This document shows positions 17,844 through 26,678 of a stretch of 64,000 nt of DNA, piece after piece. Source of the DNA: UBA4971 sp900019985 (lineage in GTDB: Bacteria > Bacillota > SHA-98 > UBA4971); contig JBMNFG010000011.1 in NCBI GenBank assembly GCA_050949175.1, positions 370,390 to 434,389 of the forward strand, given 5' to 3'. The position numbers were made by a program, and so were the translations under genes. Each line of letters starts with the position of its first letter. The first letter of the stretch is position 1. The notes below the pieces were generated by a model. That model saw nothing but the letters and a program-made list of their open reading frames with translations, had not been told where the DNA came from and searched no databases.

Positions 17844-18902
17844 ATGCAGAAACCCCTTGTCGCCACAGATAATCTCAAAAAGCACTTCGTGATTGAAGAA
17901 AGCCTGCTTGCCCGCTACCTTGCCGGTGCAAAAAACCGCGTCGTCAAGGCGGTGGACGGCGTAAGCATTGAGATACTTCCCGGAGAAACCCTGGGCCTCG
18001 TAGGGGAATCAGGATGCGGCAAAAGCACCCTTGGCAGGACAATAGTAGGGCTCTACGAGCCTACCGAAGGTGATGTGCAGTTTCAAGGCAAATCTCTCTT
18101 CGGTGATGACTCGATACCTGAGAGGGACTTAAGAAAGCAAGCGCAGATAATATTCCAAAACCCATACAGCTCGCTGAATCCAAGACACACAGTGCGCCAG
18201 ATAATCGGTGTGGCTCTGGCTCTTAGAGGTGTACCTCCGCATGACAGGGAAGAGGAGACTGTCAGCTTGCTGATGCGAGTTGGATTAAGCCACGACCATA
18301 TAGACAGGTATCCCCACCAGTTCAGCGGAGGACAGCGTCAGCGTATAGGCATTGCACGGGCACTTGCCACAAATCCCAAGTTCATTGTGGCAGATGAGCC
18401 CCTGTCATCACTGGACGTTTCCGTACAGGCACAGATAATCAACCTCCTGCAAGAGCTTCAGGAGGATTATGGTCTCACTTATCTTTTTATCACGCACGAT
18501 CTCCGTGTCGCGTACCATATGAGCCACAGGATAGCCGTAATGTACTTAGGACAGGTGGTTGAGATGGCAGACACCGACGCACTCTATGAGAATCCTTTGC
18601 ACCCTTATACACAGGCGCTCCTATCTGCAATCCCTTCTGTTGAGCCGTCTCGCAGAAGAAACAGGATTCTTCTTGAAGGGACGGTTCCGACGCCAATCGA
18701 TCCTCCGAAAGGATGCCGCTTCCATCCGCGATGCAGGCACCGTATGCCCATCTGCGAACAAGAGGAACCGGAGCTTCTAATTGTCCCAAGCCCTGTGGAG
18801 AACGGGAACTCAGAGACCGGCCCGGCACAGAGACACAGTGAAAAGAGGGAGGATCGATTACGAACCGGACACTTAGTCCGCTGTCACTTGCATTTTGGTT
18901 AG
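17844..18902 (+). CDS. oppF: Oligopeptide/dipeptide ABC importer ATPase OppF/DppF
   Basis: A 352-aa ABC ATPase. I chose the ATG at 17844 because GGGAGG ends 10 nt before it; the longer frame from 17808 has no ribosome site. It shows Walker A GESGCGKST, signature FSGGQRQRIGIARAL, Walker B FIVADEPLSSLD and FITHD, with the C-terminal peptide-transport extension PPKGCRFHPRC. It is the partner of OppD. Unusually, it is not in the oppABCD unit but transcribed divergently from its own promoter, so it escapes the c-di-AMP riboswitch. A terminator follows. Confidence 0.9.
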   Translation: MQKPLVATDNLKKHFVIEESLLARYLAGAKNRVVKAVDGVSIEILPGETLGLVGESGCGKSTLGRTIVGLYEPTEGDVQFQGKSLFGDDSIPERDLRKQAQIIFQNPYSSLNPRHTVRQIIGVALALRGVPPHDREEETVSLLMRVGLSHDHIDRYPHQFSGGQRQRIGIARALATNPKFIVADEPLSSLDVSVQAQIINLLQELQEDYGLTYLFITHDLRVAYHMSHRIAVMYLGQVVEMADTDALYENPLHPYTQALLSAIPSVEPSRRRNRILLEGTVPTPIDPPKGCRFHPRCRHRMPICEQEEPELLIVPSPVENGNSETGPAQRHSEKREDRLRTGHLVRCHLHFG

Positions 18903-19009
18903 AAAACGGCGTGGCTTTAACGAAAGCTAGAGAGTAGCCAGAGGGTAGCCCGGTTTTTACCGGAACGATTTCTCCAACACTGAGAGACGTAGTGTAAGAG
19001 TATCATCCC

Positions 19010-19038
19010 GGCAGGTGGTCACCACCTGCCTTGTTTTT
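19010..19038 (+). terminator. Intrinsic terminator of oppF
   Basis: A 9-bp perfect stem (GGCAGGTGG / CCACCTGCC) with a 3-nt loop is followed by TTGTTTTTAT. Confidence 0.88.
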
Positions 19039-19068
19039 ATATTGTGTTTGTAGAACCCTATCTTCCTG

Positions 19069-20034
19069 CTAACTGTCTTTCATCGTGGTTTTGTCTGCCT
19101 CAGATCCTGCTCTTCTATAAGCCTCATCAAAGTAAACAGCGTCAATCTCGAATCCCACAAACGAGACTCCCAACCTGGCGCAGGCAATTGCTGTATTACC
19201 TAAACCCATAAAAGGGTCGAGGACAAGCCCTGTCTTGTCCAGGCCATGGAGCCGGATACACATTTCAGGAAGGCGAGGCGGAAAAGTCGCAGGGTGAGGA
19301 CGTTCCTTAATCCGGCTCTGGATAGTCTCATACGGAATGAACCAGGTGTTGCCGCGGCATCTGAGGTCTCTCTTCGCAGCCTTCCACCGCTTTACATTGG
19401 ATTTATCTTGATATGGGACGCCGATGGCGAGCCGGTTCAATGGCACATTCCCGGACTTTGTAAAGTGAAATATGTATTCGTGACAATCATTGACAAAGCG
19501 GTTGCTGTTTATCGGCTTATAGTGGCCTATTGCCACATCGGATACAATAGCGCCGTAGTCACCGACATCCTCTTTCGCAACTGCAATGGATTTAATCCAG
19601 TGGATGACATTTTGCAACTTGAATATGGGCCTTAGGACTGTTGCCACCTCAAAAGGAACCCACGGGTCAGTGGGTTTTGAGCCGATGTTGAGGAAAAACG
19701 ATCCCTCGTCAGACATGGCATCTTTCACAGCCTCAGCCCACTTGACTGTCCATGCCAGGTACTTATCCCTAGCAACCGTATCATCGTATGCCCCGTACTC
19801 GATCCCGAGGTTATAGGGAGGCGACGTAACAACTACATCGACGCTCCCAGGTTTAACAAACTTCTTTATGCCAGGGATGCAGTCTCCCAGCACAAAATCG
19901 AGCACCACGTCGGACCCGGGATCAGATCCAACTTGTCCTCTTGGCTCCACACCTGATGTACAGCCTCCTGTACTGGCTGAGGCCCGTGATGTGTCCGGTA
20001 TTCTTATGGATTTTCGTACGACATCCTTCGGCAT
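19069..20034 (-). CDS. Orphan beta-class DNA methyltransferase (N4-cytosine or N6-adenine)
   Basis: A 321-aa methyltransferase. Catalytic motif IV TSPPYN is near residue 90 and the SAM motif I DPFMGLGNTAIAC near residue 285; this order (IV before I) defines the beta class. TSPPY is more common in N4-cytosine enzymes but N6-adenine enzymes with it exist. The first ~45 residues (rich in Ser, Arg, Gly) are not conserved, and the ribosome site of the ATG is weak, so a later start is possible. No restriction endonuclease lies next to it, so it appears solitary: either regulatory or a remnant of a restriction-modification pair. Confidence 0.85.
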   Translation of the reverse strand: MPKDVVRKSIRIPDTSRASASTGGCTSGVEPRGQVGSDPGSDVVLDFVLGDCIPGIKKFVKPGSVDVVVTSPPYNLGIEYGAYDDTVARDKYLAWTVKWAEAVKDAMSDEGSFFLNIGSKPTDPWVPFEVATVLRPIFKLQNVIHWIKSIAVAKEDVGDYGAIVSDVAIGHYKPINSNRFVNDCHEYIFHFTKSGNVPLNRLAIGVPYQDKSNVKRWKAAKRDLRCRGNTWFIPYETIQSRIKERPHPATFPPRLPEMCIRLHGLDKTGLVLDPFMGLGNTAIACARLGVSFVGFEIDAVYFDEAYRRAGSEADKTTMKDS

Positions 20035-20160
20035 TCTTTATTTCATCTCTTTGCCGGACCCTGTTTTCCGGAAAGTGTCATCTACTATAAGAAGACTTAA
20101 CCATAAAAAGATCTAACCACAAAAAGGTTTAACCGCTCACCGGCACCATGCATCTTAATC
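20035..20160. repeat. Short degenerate ~16-bp repeats between methyltransferase and ATPase genes
   Basis: Around 20092-20135 a unit of the form AAGRTYTAACCATAAAA occurs about three times in tandem. No promoter or terminator is evident apart from the A/T-rich runs within it. Confidence 0.45.
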
Positions 20161-22962
20161 TTATCCTGCATCCAAGACTTCGTGCCCGCCGGTGGACAGC
20201 CCCTTCCATACCAGCTTCAAGACTTCTGCAGTGATGGTAGGAATGAAGCCTGCCATGATAACCAGCCTCCACTCTCTCGCTCCAAGGGATACCGTATCAA
20301 GGAACTGGGAGAGCCAAGGCATCTCTATGCTGGCAATAAGCAGCACAGCCGAAACGGCCACTGCAGCAAGAAGCTGCGGATTCTCGTTGGGCTTCGCGTG
20401 CCATATTGGCCGCCTTTCTGACCGGGAACTCAAAGCTCTTAGCAGCTCAGACAGGCCAAGCGCCGCAAAGGCTGAAGTGCGAGCCAGCTCCCACGAAGCA
20501 CCTGCTCTAAGCAGTGTCACATAAGGCCACAGCACAGCAACGACTATCGACATGCCGACTATCAGCATTCTAATGATAATCGGTTTCGATAGGATGCCTT
20601 CTTTTGTATCCCTCGGCGGCATCTCCATGATACCTTCCTCTGATGGGTCCATTCCAAGGGCCAGCGCGGGCAGCCCGTCTGTGACCAGGTTTATCATGAG
20701 GATTTGGACAGGCGCCAGCGGATTTCCGAGCTTGGCCAGGATCGCCACGAGGAATATCAGGAGTTCCCCGATGTTACAGGACAAAAGATAGATGATGGAT
20801 TTTCGTATGTTCTCAAAGATGATCCTGCCTTGTTCTATTGCTGCGACTACACTTGCGAAGTTGTCGTCAGTCAGCACCATGTCAGATGCGCTTTTTGCAA
20901 CCTCGGTGCCTGTCAGGCCCATAGCAACTCCGATATCAGCGGCGCCAAGGGCAGGAGCGTCATTCACCCCGTCTCCCAGCATAGCGACGATTTCGTCATG
21001 CTTCTTCAAGGCGTGGACGAGCCTAAGCTTGTGCTCAGGAGATACTCTTGCATAAACCCTGACACCCTTTGCAATTGCCTCAAGCTCAGCCTGATCCATC
21101 TTGTCAAGTTCACTTCCGGTGACAATCCTCGCACCCTCCTCGAACATGCCGAGCTCCTCAGCGATTGCCTTGGCAGTGTGGGGATAATCACCTGTCACCA
21201 TAACCGGAGTGACACCGGCTTTCTTTGATATCTTTATCGCTTCTACAACCTCCGGACGGACCGGGTCGATCATGCCGACCATGCCTATGAAGATCAGATC
21301 ATTCTCTATCTCCTCCGGGGATGGTTTCGAAGGGACGCGCTCCACTCTCTTTGTGGCAAATCCCAGAGTCCTCAGGCCTCGCTTTGCCATTTCATCTACA
21401 AGGTCAAGCATGGATTTGACCCTGTCATCTGAGAGCGGACGAATCTCGGTGCCGTCAAAGTATGACCTGCTCAAAGAGAGCAAAATGTCAGGTGCACCTT
21501 TAACAAAGGCTACAGTATCTCCTTTTGCGCAAGGGCCCCACTCCACATCGGGACAGTGCAAGGTGGTCATGCACTTCCTGGCTGAGTCAAACGGGATTTC
21601 TCCTACACGTGGAAAGAGTGATTCGACAGTAGCCTTATCTCTGCTTCCTTTAGCTGCAAGGGTCACAAGCGCACCTTCAGTAGGATCCCCTACAACAGAC
21701 CATATAGTCGTTACTCCGCCTGCTGTCTGCCCTTCTTCTTCAATAATGGAAGCATCGTTACAACCTGCAGCAACATCCAGCAGCCTCAAGAGTTCGACAT
21801 CAGCTTCCACCTTATCCTCATTTTCAATAAACTCGCCGTAAGGCGCATAGCCTGTTCCGGTTACCTGGATATGTCGCCCGGAGGCCAGATAGACCTCTCT
21901 TACAGTCATCTTGTTCTCCGTCAATGTCCCGGTCTTGTCAGAGCAAATGTAGGTGACACACCCAAGAGTCTCAACAGCAGGCAGTCTGCGGATAATCGCG
22001 TTGACTGCGATCATCCGCTGCACACCGATGGCAAGCACTATAGTGACTACAGCAGGCAATCCCTCAGGTATGGCAGCCACTGCCAGGCTAACCGCTGTCA
22101 TGAACATGTTGAATACAGGCTCGCCGCTCATCCAGCCCAGTACAAATACCAGACCGCAAATGCCCAGCGCCCCAAAGCCCAAGAACTTTCCGAATTCCGC
22201 CAGCTTCTTTTGGAGCGGAGTATCTTCTTGGATCTGGGATGAGACCATCTCTGCGATTTTCCCGATTTCAGTTGCCATTCCCGTGGACGTAACAACCCCG
22301 GCACCACGTCCGTAGGTAACAATTGTTCCGAGGTACGCCAAGTTTGCCCTGTCACCCAGAGATGTCTCGCTGTCAAAGACGCGTGATGCGTCCTTCTCTA
22401 CAGGGACAGACTCCCCAGTCAATGCAGATTCGTCTATCTGCGTATTCACAGTCTCAATAAGCCTTAAGTCAGCAGGGACGAAATCACCTGCCTGAAGAAG
22501 CACCACATCCCCTGGGACCAGTTCTTCTGACGAAATCTTCTGGACCCGGCCTTCCCGTATTACAGTTGCCACCGGAACTGCCATCTTCTTCAGGGCTGCA
22601 AGGGCTTTACCTGCCCGCCCTTCCTGCACAACACCCATGATCGCATTGAGAATCAGAATCGCCAGGATTACGCAGGCATCGACCCACTCTCCCATAACCG
22701 CTGCAATAACCGTTGAACCAACCAGTATGAGAACAAGGAAGTCCTTAAACTGATCAATGAACATCTGAAGCAAGGTCTTGGGCTCTTCTTCTGCAAGGGC
22801 ATTGGGACCGTAGCGTTCCAGCCTGGCTGAGGCCTCAGAGCTCGTGAGGCCTTCCTTTCCGTCAGTCTCCAGGGCCTTAAGAGCCTCGTCTATATTCATC
22901 CTGTGCCATTCGTGACCGATGTCACCGTCTGAATTGTTATCCAAAGGCGTCACCGCCCCCAT
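20161..22962 (-). CDS. P-type Ca2+-transporting ATPase (type IIA, SERCA/PMR-like)
   Basis: A 933-aa membrane pump with ATG behind GGGGAGG. It has the cation ATPase N-terminal domain, actuator motif TGESVPVEK, phosphorylation motif CSDKTGTLTENKMT, and hinge motif MLGDGVNDAPALGAADIGVAMG. The Ca2+ ligands expected from SERCA are present: IPEGLPA in M4, NIGELLIF in M5 and INLVTDGLPALALG in M6. It should export Ca2+ from the cytoplasm. It stands alone, with no obvious operon partner. Confidence 0.92.
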   Translation of the reverse strand: MGAVTPLDNNSDGDIGHEWHRMNIDEALKALETDGKEGLTSSEASARLERYGPNALAEEEPKTLLQMFIDQFKDFLVLILVGSTVIAAVMGEWVDACVILAILILNAIMGVVQEGRAGKALAALKKMAVPVATVIREGRVQKISSEELVPGDVVLLQAGDFVPADLRLIETVNTQIDESALTGESVPVEKDASRVFDSETSLGDRANLAYLGTIVTYGRGAGVVTSTGMATEIGKIAEMVSSQIQEDTPLQKKLAEFGKFLGFGALGICGLVFVLGWMSGEPVFNMFMTAVSLAVAAIPEGLPAVVTIVLAIGVQRMIAVNAIIRRLPAVETLGCVTYICSDKTGTLTENKMTVREVYLASGRHIQVTGTGYAPYGEFIENEDKVEADVELLRLLDVAAGCNDASIIEEEGQTAGGVTTIWSVVGDPTEGALVTLAAKGSRDKATVESLFPRVGEIPFDSARKCMTTLHCPDVEWGPCAKGDTVAFVKGAPDILLSLSRSYFDGTEIRPLSDDRVKSMLDLVDEMAKRGLRTLGFATKRVERVPSKPSPEEIENDLIFIGMVGMIDPVRPEVVEAIKISKKAGVTPVMVTGDYPHTAKAIAEELGMFEEGARIVTGSELDKMDQAELEAIAKGVRVYARVSPEHKLRLVHALKKHDEIVAMLGDGVNDAPALGAADIGVAMGLTGTEVAKSASDMVLTDDNFASVVAAIEQGRIIFENIRKSIIYLLSCNIGELLIFLVAILAKLGNPLAPVQILMINLVTDGLPALALGMDPSEEGIMEMPPRDTKEGILSKPIIIRMLIVGMSIVVAVLWPYVTLLRAGASWELARTSAFAALGLSELLRALSSRSERRPIWHAKPNENPQLLAAVAVSAVLLIASIEMPWLSQFLDTVSLGAREWRLVIMAGFIPTITAEVLKLVWKGLSTGGHEVLDAG

Positions 22963-23133
22963 AACAACAACCTCCCCGATATACCTTCATTGCTTTGCAT
23001 CTAATGTAACCGTCTTTCCGTCAGCGTCTGCTTCTCGATTCTACCTTTCATTCGTCGAAGGAGCGCCCAATTCCTCTAACTCCGTGTTAATACTGTAACC
23101 ATTGTGCTCATGATAATGGCGGGCTGCCCAAAG

Positions 23134-23190
23134 AAAAAATGTCTGCTTTCCTACCACATATTCTGGTCTTCGTAGCGGAAAAGCAGACAT
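23134..23190 (-). terminator. Intrinsic terminator of the cysE-cysK operon
   Basis: On the minus strand a stem of ATGTCTGCTTTTCC pairing with GGAAAGCAGACAT encloses a 25-nt loop and is followed by TTTTTTC. It lies about 80 nt after the cysK stop. Confidence 0.85.
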
Positions 23191-23267
23191 CTATAGCAAA
23201 ATAACCTGCATACTTAGAAAAGCTGATTGACGACGGAGGCTTTCCAATCTTACAGCTGATACAGAGT

Positions 23268-24215
23268 TCACTCAAACAGGCCTGTGGATATGTACCTCTC
23301 ACCCGTGTCCGGAAGGACAGCGACGATTACCTTACCCGTGTTTTCCTCTCTGGAAGCTACCTTCACTGCCGCCCAAACAGCTGCCCCTGAAGAAATGCCT
23401 GCCAGTATCCCTTCTTCCCTCGCCAGGCATCTTGCCATCTCTATTGCCTCATCGCCAGGGACGCGGATGATTTCATCAATCAGGTCAAGCCTTAAGATCT
23501 CCGGGACGAATCCTGCGCCTATCCCTTGGATTTTGTGCGGTCCGGGCTGCCCTCCTGACAGCACGGGGGACTCGTCGGGTTCAACAGCAATAGCTTTGAA
23601 CCTGGGTTTCAGGGGCTTGATCGCCTGTGCTATACCTGTGATCGTGCCACCGGTCCCCGCTCCCGCGACTACGATATCTACCTTGCCTTCTGTATCTTGC
23701 CAGATCTCCATTGCAGTCGTAGTCCGGTGAACAGCAGGGTTTGCAGGGTTATTGAACTGCTGTGGTATGAACGAGCCTGGGATGGACTCAGCCAGCTCTT
23801 CAGCTTTCCGAATCGCACCAGCCATCCCTTCATCACCCGGAGTCAACACCACTTCAGCCCCAAAAGCAGTAAGAATACGCCTCCTCTCCAGCGACATGGT
23901 CTCAGGCATCGTAAGTATCAATCTGTATCCTCTTACAGCAGATATAAATGCCAGCGCAATCCCTGTATTGCCGCTGGTAGGCTCAATAATGACCCCGCCC
24001 GGTTTCAGGGCGCCTGACTTCTCAGCTTCCAGGACCATGGCGAGGCCTATCCGGTCCTTTGCGCTTCCGCAGGGATTGAAGGATTCCAGCTTAGCCAGGA
24101 CATGAGCTCTGGCTTCACATGCCACCTTGTTCAACCGGACAAGAGGCGTATTCCCGATAAGCTCCGTTACGTCATTCTTTACATTGCCAAGCTTTACGGT
24201 TTTGTCTCCGGTCAC
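23268..24215 (-). CDS. cysK: Cysteine synthase (O-acetylserine sulfhydrylase)
   Basis: A 315-aa PLP enzyme of the usual length, GTG start after GGAGG. It has LIGNTPLVRLN, the PLP-lysine motif ESFNPCGSAKDR, the substrate loop PTSGNTGIALA, the phosphate-binding loop GAGTGGTITG and the IQGIGAGFVP segment, all typical of CysK. It makes cysteine from O-acetylserine and sulfide. It lies 47 nt after cysE in the same direction, so the two cysteine-biosynthesis enzymes form an operon and may form the cysteine synthase complex. Confidence 0.93.
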   Translation of the reverse strand: MTGDKTVKLGNVKNDVTELIGNTPLVRLNKVACEARAHVLAKLESFNPCGSAKDRIGLAMVLEAEKSGALKPGGVIIEPTSGNTGIALAFISAVRGYRLILTMPETMSLERRRILTAFGAEVVLTPGDEGMAGAIRKAEELAESIPGSFIPQQFNNPANPAVHRTTTAMEIWQDTEGKVDIVVAGAGTGGTITGIAQAIKPLKPRFKAIAVEPDESPVLSGGQPGPHKIQGIGAGFVPEILRLDLIDEIIRVPGDEAIEMARCLAREEGILAGISSGAAVWAAVKVASREENTGKVIVAVLPDTGERYISTGLFE

Positions 24216-24262
24216 TGCTATACCTCCGGTCTTTGTGCCTTCGATTTTTGTATCTCAAATCC

Positions 24263-24901
24263 TCACACCGCAAGTTCCTTGTCTGCCAATTGCTGTTCGA
24301 GTTTTTCGATGCGATCCGTCATCTTAGACAAAACCTCAACTACCGGGTCAGGCAGGTTGCCGTGGTCAAGAGGATTGACACGGACACCTTGCCGTACAAC
24401 AATCCGTCCCGGGACACCTACGACCGTGCAGTTTTCAGGGACAGGTTTCACCACTACAGCACCTGCACCTATCCTGGAATTGTCCCCGACTTCAATGGCG
24501 CCCAACACCTTGGCGCCTGCGGCTATGACAACACCGTTTCCGATAGTGGGGTGCCTCTTGCCTTTCTCCTTACCTGTACCGCCCAAAGTGACCCCTTGGT
24601 ATATGAGGACATCATCTCCAACCTCCGCCGTCTCACCGATGACTGTCCCCATACCGTGATCTATGAATACCCTCCTGCCAATGGTGGCACCGGGATGTAT
24701 CTCAATGCCTGTGAGAAATCTTCCGATGTGCGACAGGAAGCGCGCTATGAAGTAGAGTCTATGCTGATAAAACCAATGAGATATCCTATGCATCCATATA
24801 GCGTGGAGACCAGGGTAACACAAGACAACCTCCACAACGCTTTTTGCAGCAGGGTCTCTCTGGAAGACTGTTTCAATATCTTCTCTGATTCGTCTCAACA
24901 C
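24263..24901 (-). CDS. cysE: Serine O-acetyltransferase
   Basis: A 212-aa acyltransferase, GTG start after AAGGAGGG. It has the SAT N-terminal helical segment (VLCYPGLHAIWMHRISHW), active-site IDHGMGTVIGETAEV, and a left-handed beta-helix of hexapeptides (VTLGGTGKEKGKRHPTIG, GAGAVVVKPVP). It is the short CysE form found in Bacillota. It acetylates serine with acetyl-CoA for cysK just downstream. No T-box or SAM riboswitch is visible in its 245-nt upstream gap, which holds the tpl terminator. Confidence 0.93.
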   Translation of the reverse strand: MLRRIREDIETVFQRDPAAKSVVEVVLCYPGLHAIWMHRISHWFYQHRLYFIARFLSHIGRFLTGIEIHPGATIGRRVFIDHGMGTVIGETAEVGDDVLIYQGVTLGGTGKEKGKRHPTIGNGVVIAAGAKVLGAIEVGDNSRIGAGAVVVKPVPENCTVVGVPGRIVVRQGVRVNPLDHGNLPDPVVEVLSKMTDRIEKLEQQLADKELAV

Positions 24902-25057
24902 CTGGTATCTCCCTCCTTGATACTGTCTTGATATTATATCCTATTAATCCCTACTAAAACACTTGGGATTACAATGAATCATACTATGCCAGTGCGCTCC
25001 AGTCAATGAAAGATGCTCCCATATCGTCTCAATTATGTGCTATCCGCACCTTTTATG

Positions 25058-25113
25058 AAAAAACGTCCGGTTCCCGTCTAAGAGCTTAGATTTCAGCGAC
25101 CGGAAACCGGACG
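25058..25113 (-). terminator. Intrinsic terminator of tyrosine phenol-lyase gene
   Basis: On the minus strand CGTCCGGTT pairs with AACCGGACG across an internal loop and hairpin, followed by TTTTTTCAT. It lies 34 nt after the tpl stop. Confidence 0.85.
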
Positions 25114-25146
25114 AGCCTTAAAGCCGTGATTAGAGCCCCATCGAAA

Positions 25147-26523
25147 CTAGATCGGTTCGAAACGTCCTGTAAAGAACCGCAATACCGGCGGCTCATAAAC
25201 CCACTTAAGGCCTGTTATTCTATCAGCCTCAGCAAGCAATCCTTCTACCGAATCAGCTACATAGTCGAGATGGGCATGGGTATAGACCCTACGAGGGATG
25301 GTAAAGCGAACCAGTTCGAGTCTGGGATAGTAATCCTTACCGTCTTTATCCCTGCCTGCAGAAACAATGCCTCGCTCCATGGTCCTTACGCCGGAATGCT
25401 CATATATTGCAGCTGCCAAGGCCTGAGCAGGTAGTTTATCCTGAGAAAGATGGGGCAAGAACTGTCTGGCATCAACGAACACAGCATGGCCTCCTACAGG
25501 CTTTACAATGGGAACTCCCTTGTCGCTCATCTTGTTGCCGAGGTACGCAACTTGTTCCACGCGATGCCTTATGTAGTCGTAATCCATGGCTTCCCTTAAG
25601 CCTCTGGCAAACGCCTCCATGTCTCGCCCGGTCATCCCACCGTAGCTCGGCATTCCTTCGTACACTACAACAAGTGCGGTAGCCTTTCTGTAAAGGTCCT
25701 CGTCATTTACGGCAAGGAAACCGCCGATATTGACGATTCCGTCTTTCTTTCCGCTCATGGTGCAGCCGTCTGAGTAGGAGAACATCTCTTTGACGATTTC
25801 AGCGATGGATTTGTCCTCGTACCCCGGTTCGCGCTTCTTTATGAAATACGCGTTCTCAACGCAGCGCGTTGCATCAAATATCACTCGGATCCCGTACCGT
25901 TGAGACATCTCGTATACAGCCTTTAAATTTGCCATGCTTACAGGCTGTCCGCCTGCCATATTCACTGTTACTGCAACACATATGTAAGGGATCTTCTCAG
26001 GGCCCACCCTCTTAATGAGATCTTCATATTTCCCGAGGTCCACGTCGCCTTTGAAAGGAATGTCTTCTCTTTGCGGATCGTGGGCTTCATCCCTGATTAC
26101 ATCTACAAAAGCCCCTCCCTGCAGCTCCATGTGGGTCCTGGTGGTAGTGAAATACATATTCCCCGGGATATACATCCCCGGTTTAATCAGAATCTGCGAT
26201 ATCAAGTTTTCAGCCCCTCTACCCTGGTGGGTGGGGACCACATACTTAAACCCCAACAATTCCCTGACTGTCTCTTCAAGGTGGAACCAGTTCTCGCTCC
26301 CTGAGTAAGCTTCGTCACCCAGCATCAGGCCTGCCCATTGATAGTGGCTCATTGCATTTGTTCCGCTGTCAGTCAGGAGATCGATAAAGACGTCTTTCGA
26401 TCGCAGCAAGAATGTGTTGTAACCGGCTTTCTTAATCCTTTCGGCCCTTTCCCCTTTCGGCAAGAGGGTTATCGGCTCAACCATTTTGATCTTGTAGGGT
26501 TCCGGTATGTACTTAAGTTCCAC
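25147..26523 (-). CDS. tpl: Tyrosine phenol-lyase (tryptophanase family)
   Basis: A 458-aa PLP enzyme. I chose the GTG at 26523, which follows AAGGAGGG and gives the usual length; an ATG-started frame extends 15 codons further. It has AGYNTFLL, LTDSGTNAMS, THQGRGAEN, the PLP-lysine motif CTMSGKKD and GMPSYGG. Residues that separate tyrosine phenol-lyase from tryptophanase favour the former: FTTTR (tryptophanase has FDTTQ), GVRTMERG, and LRFFTGRF near the C terminus (tryptophanase has LRHFTA). It splits tyrosine into phenol, pyruvate and ammonia. A separate 156-nt gap follows the upstream hydrolase; no permease is adjacent. Confidence 0.88.
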   Translation of the reverse strand: MELKYIPEPYKIKMVEPITLLPKGERAERIKKAGYNTFLLRSKDVFIDLLTDSGTNAMSHYQWAGLMLGDEAYSGSENWFHLEETVRELLGFKYVVPTHQGRGAENLISQILIKPGMYIPGNMYFTTTRTHMELQGGAFVDVIRDEAHDPQREDIPFKGDVDLGKYEDLIKRVGPEKIPYICVAVTVNMAGGQPVSMANLKAVYEMSQRYGIRVIFDATRCVENAYFIKKREPGYEDKSIAEIVKEMFSYSDGCTMSGKKDGIVNIGGFLAVNDEDLYRKATALVVVYEGMPSYGGMTGRDMEAFARGLREAMDYDYIRHRVEQVAYLGNKMSDKGVPIVKPVGGHAVFVDARQFLPHLSQDKLPAQALAAAIYEHSGVRTMERGIVSAGRDKDGKDYYPRLELVRFTIPRRVYTHAHLDYVADSVEGLLAEADRITGLKWVYEPPVLRFFTGRFEPI

Positions 26524-26678
26524 GTTCGCGTCCCTCCTTGGAGAATTCATTAAATAAGCTCTCCTCACGAGATCCCTCGGTGACCGTAGAACATGGGCAG
26601 TGGTATGATCTTCGCCATTGCCCTGTCAGATTACCTTCTTTTGCATGCAGTGCATGGAAGGCCTAAACCTGGCACTCC

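Noticed and set aside
24902..25146. T-box or other riboswitch before cysE
   Set aside because: The only structure is a hairpin with U tract that fits the tpl terminator; the T-box consensus block is absent.
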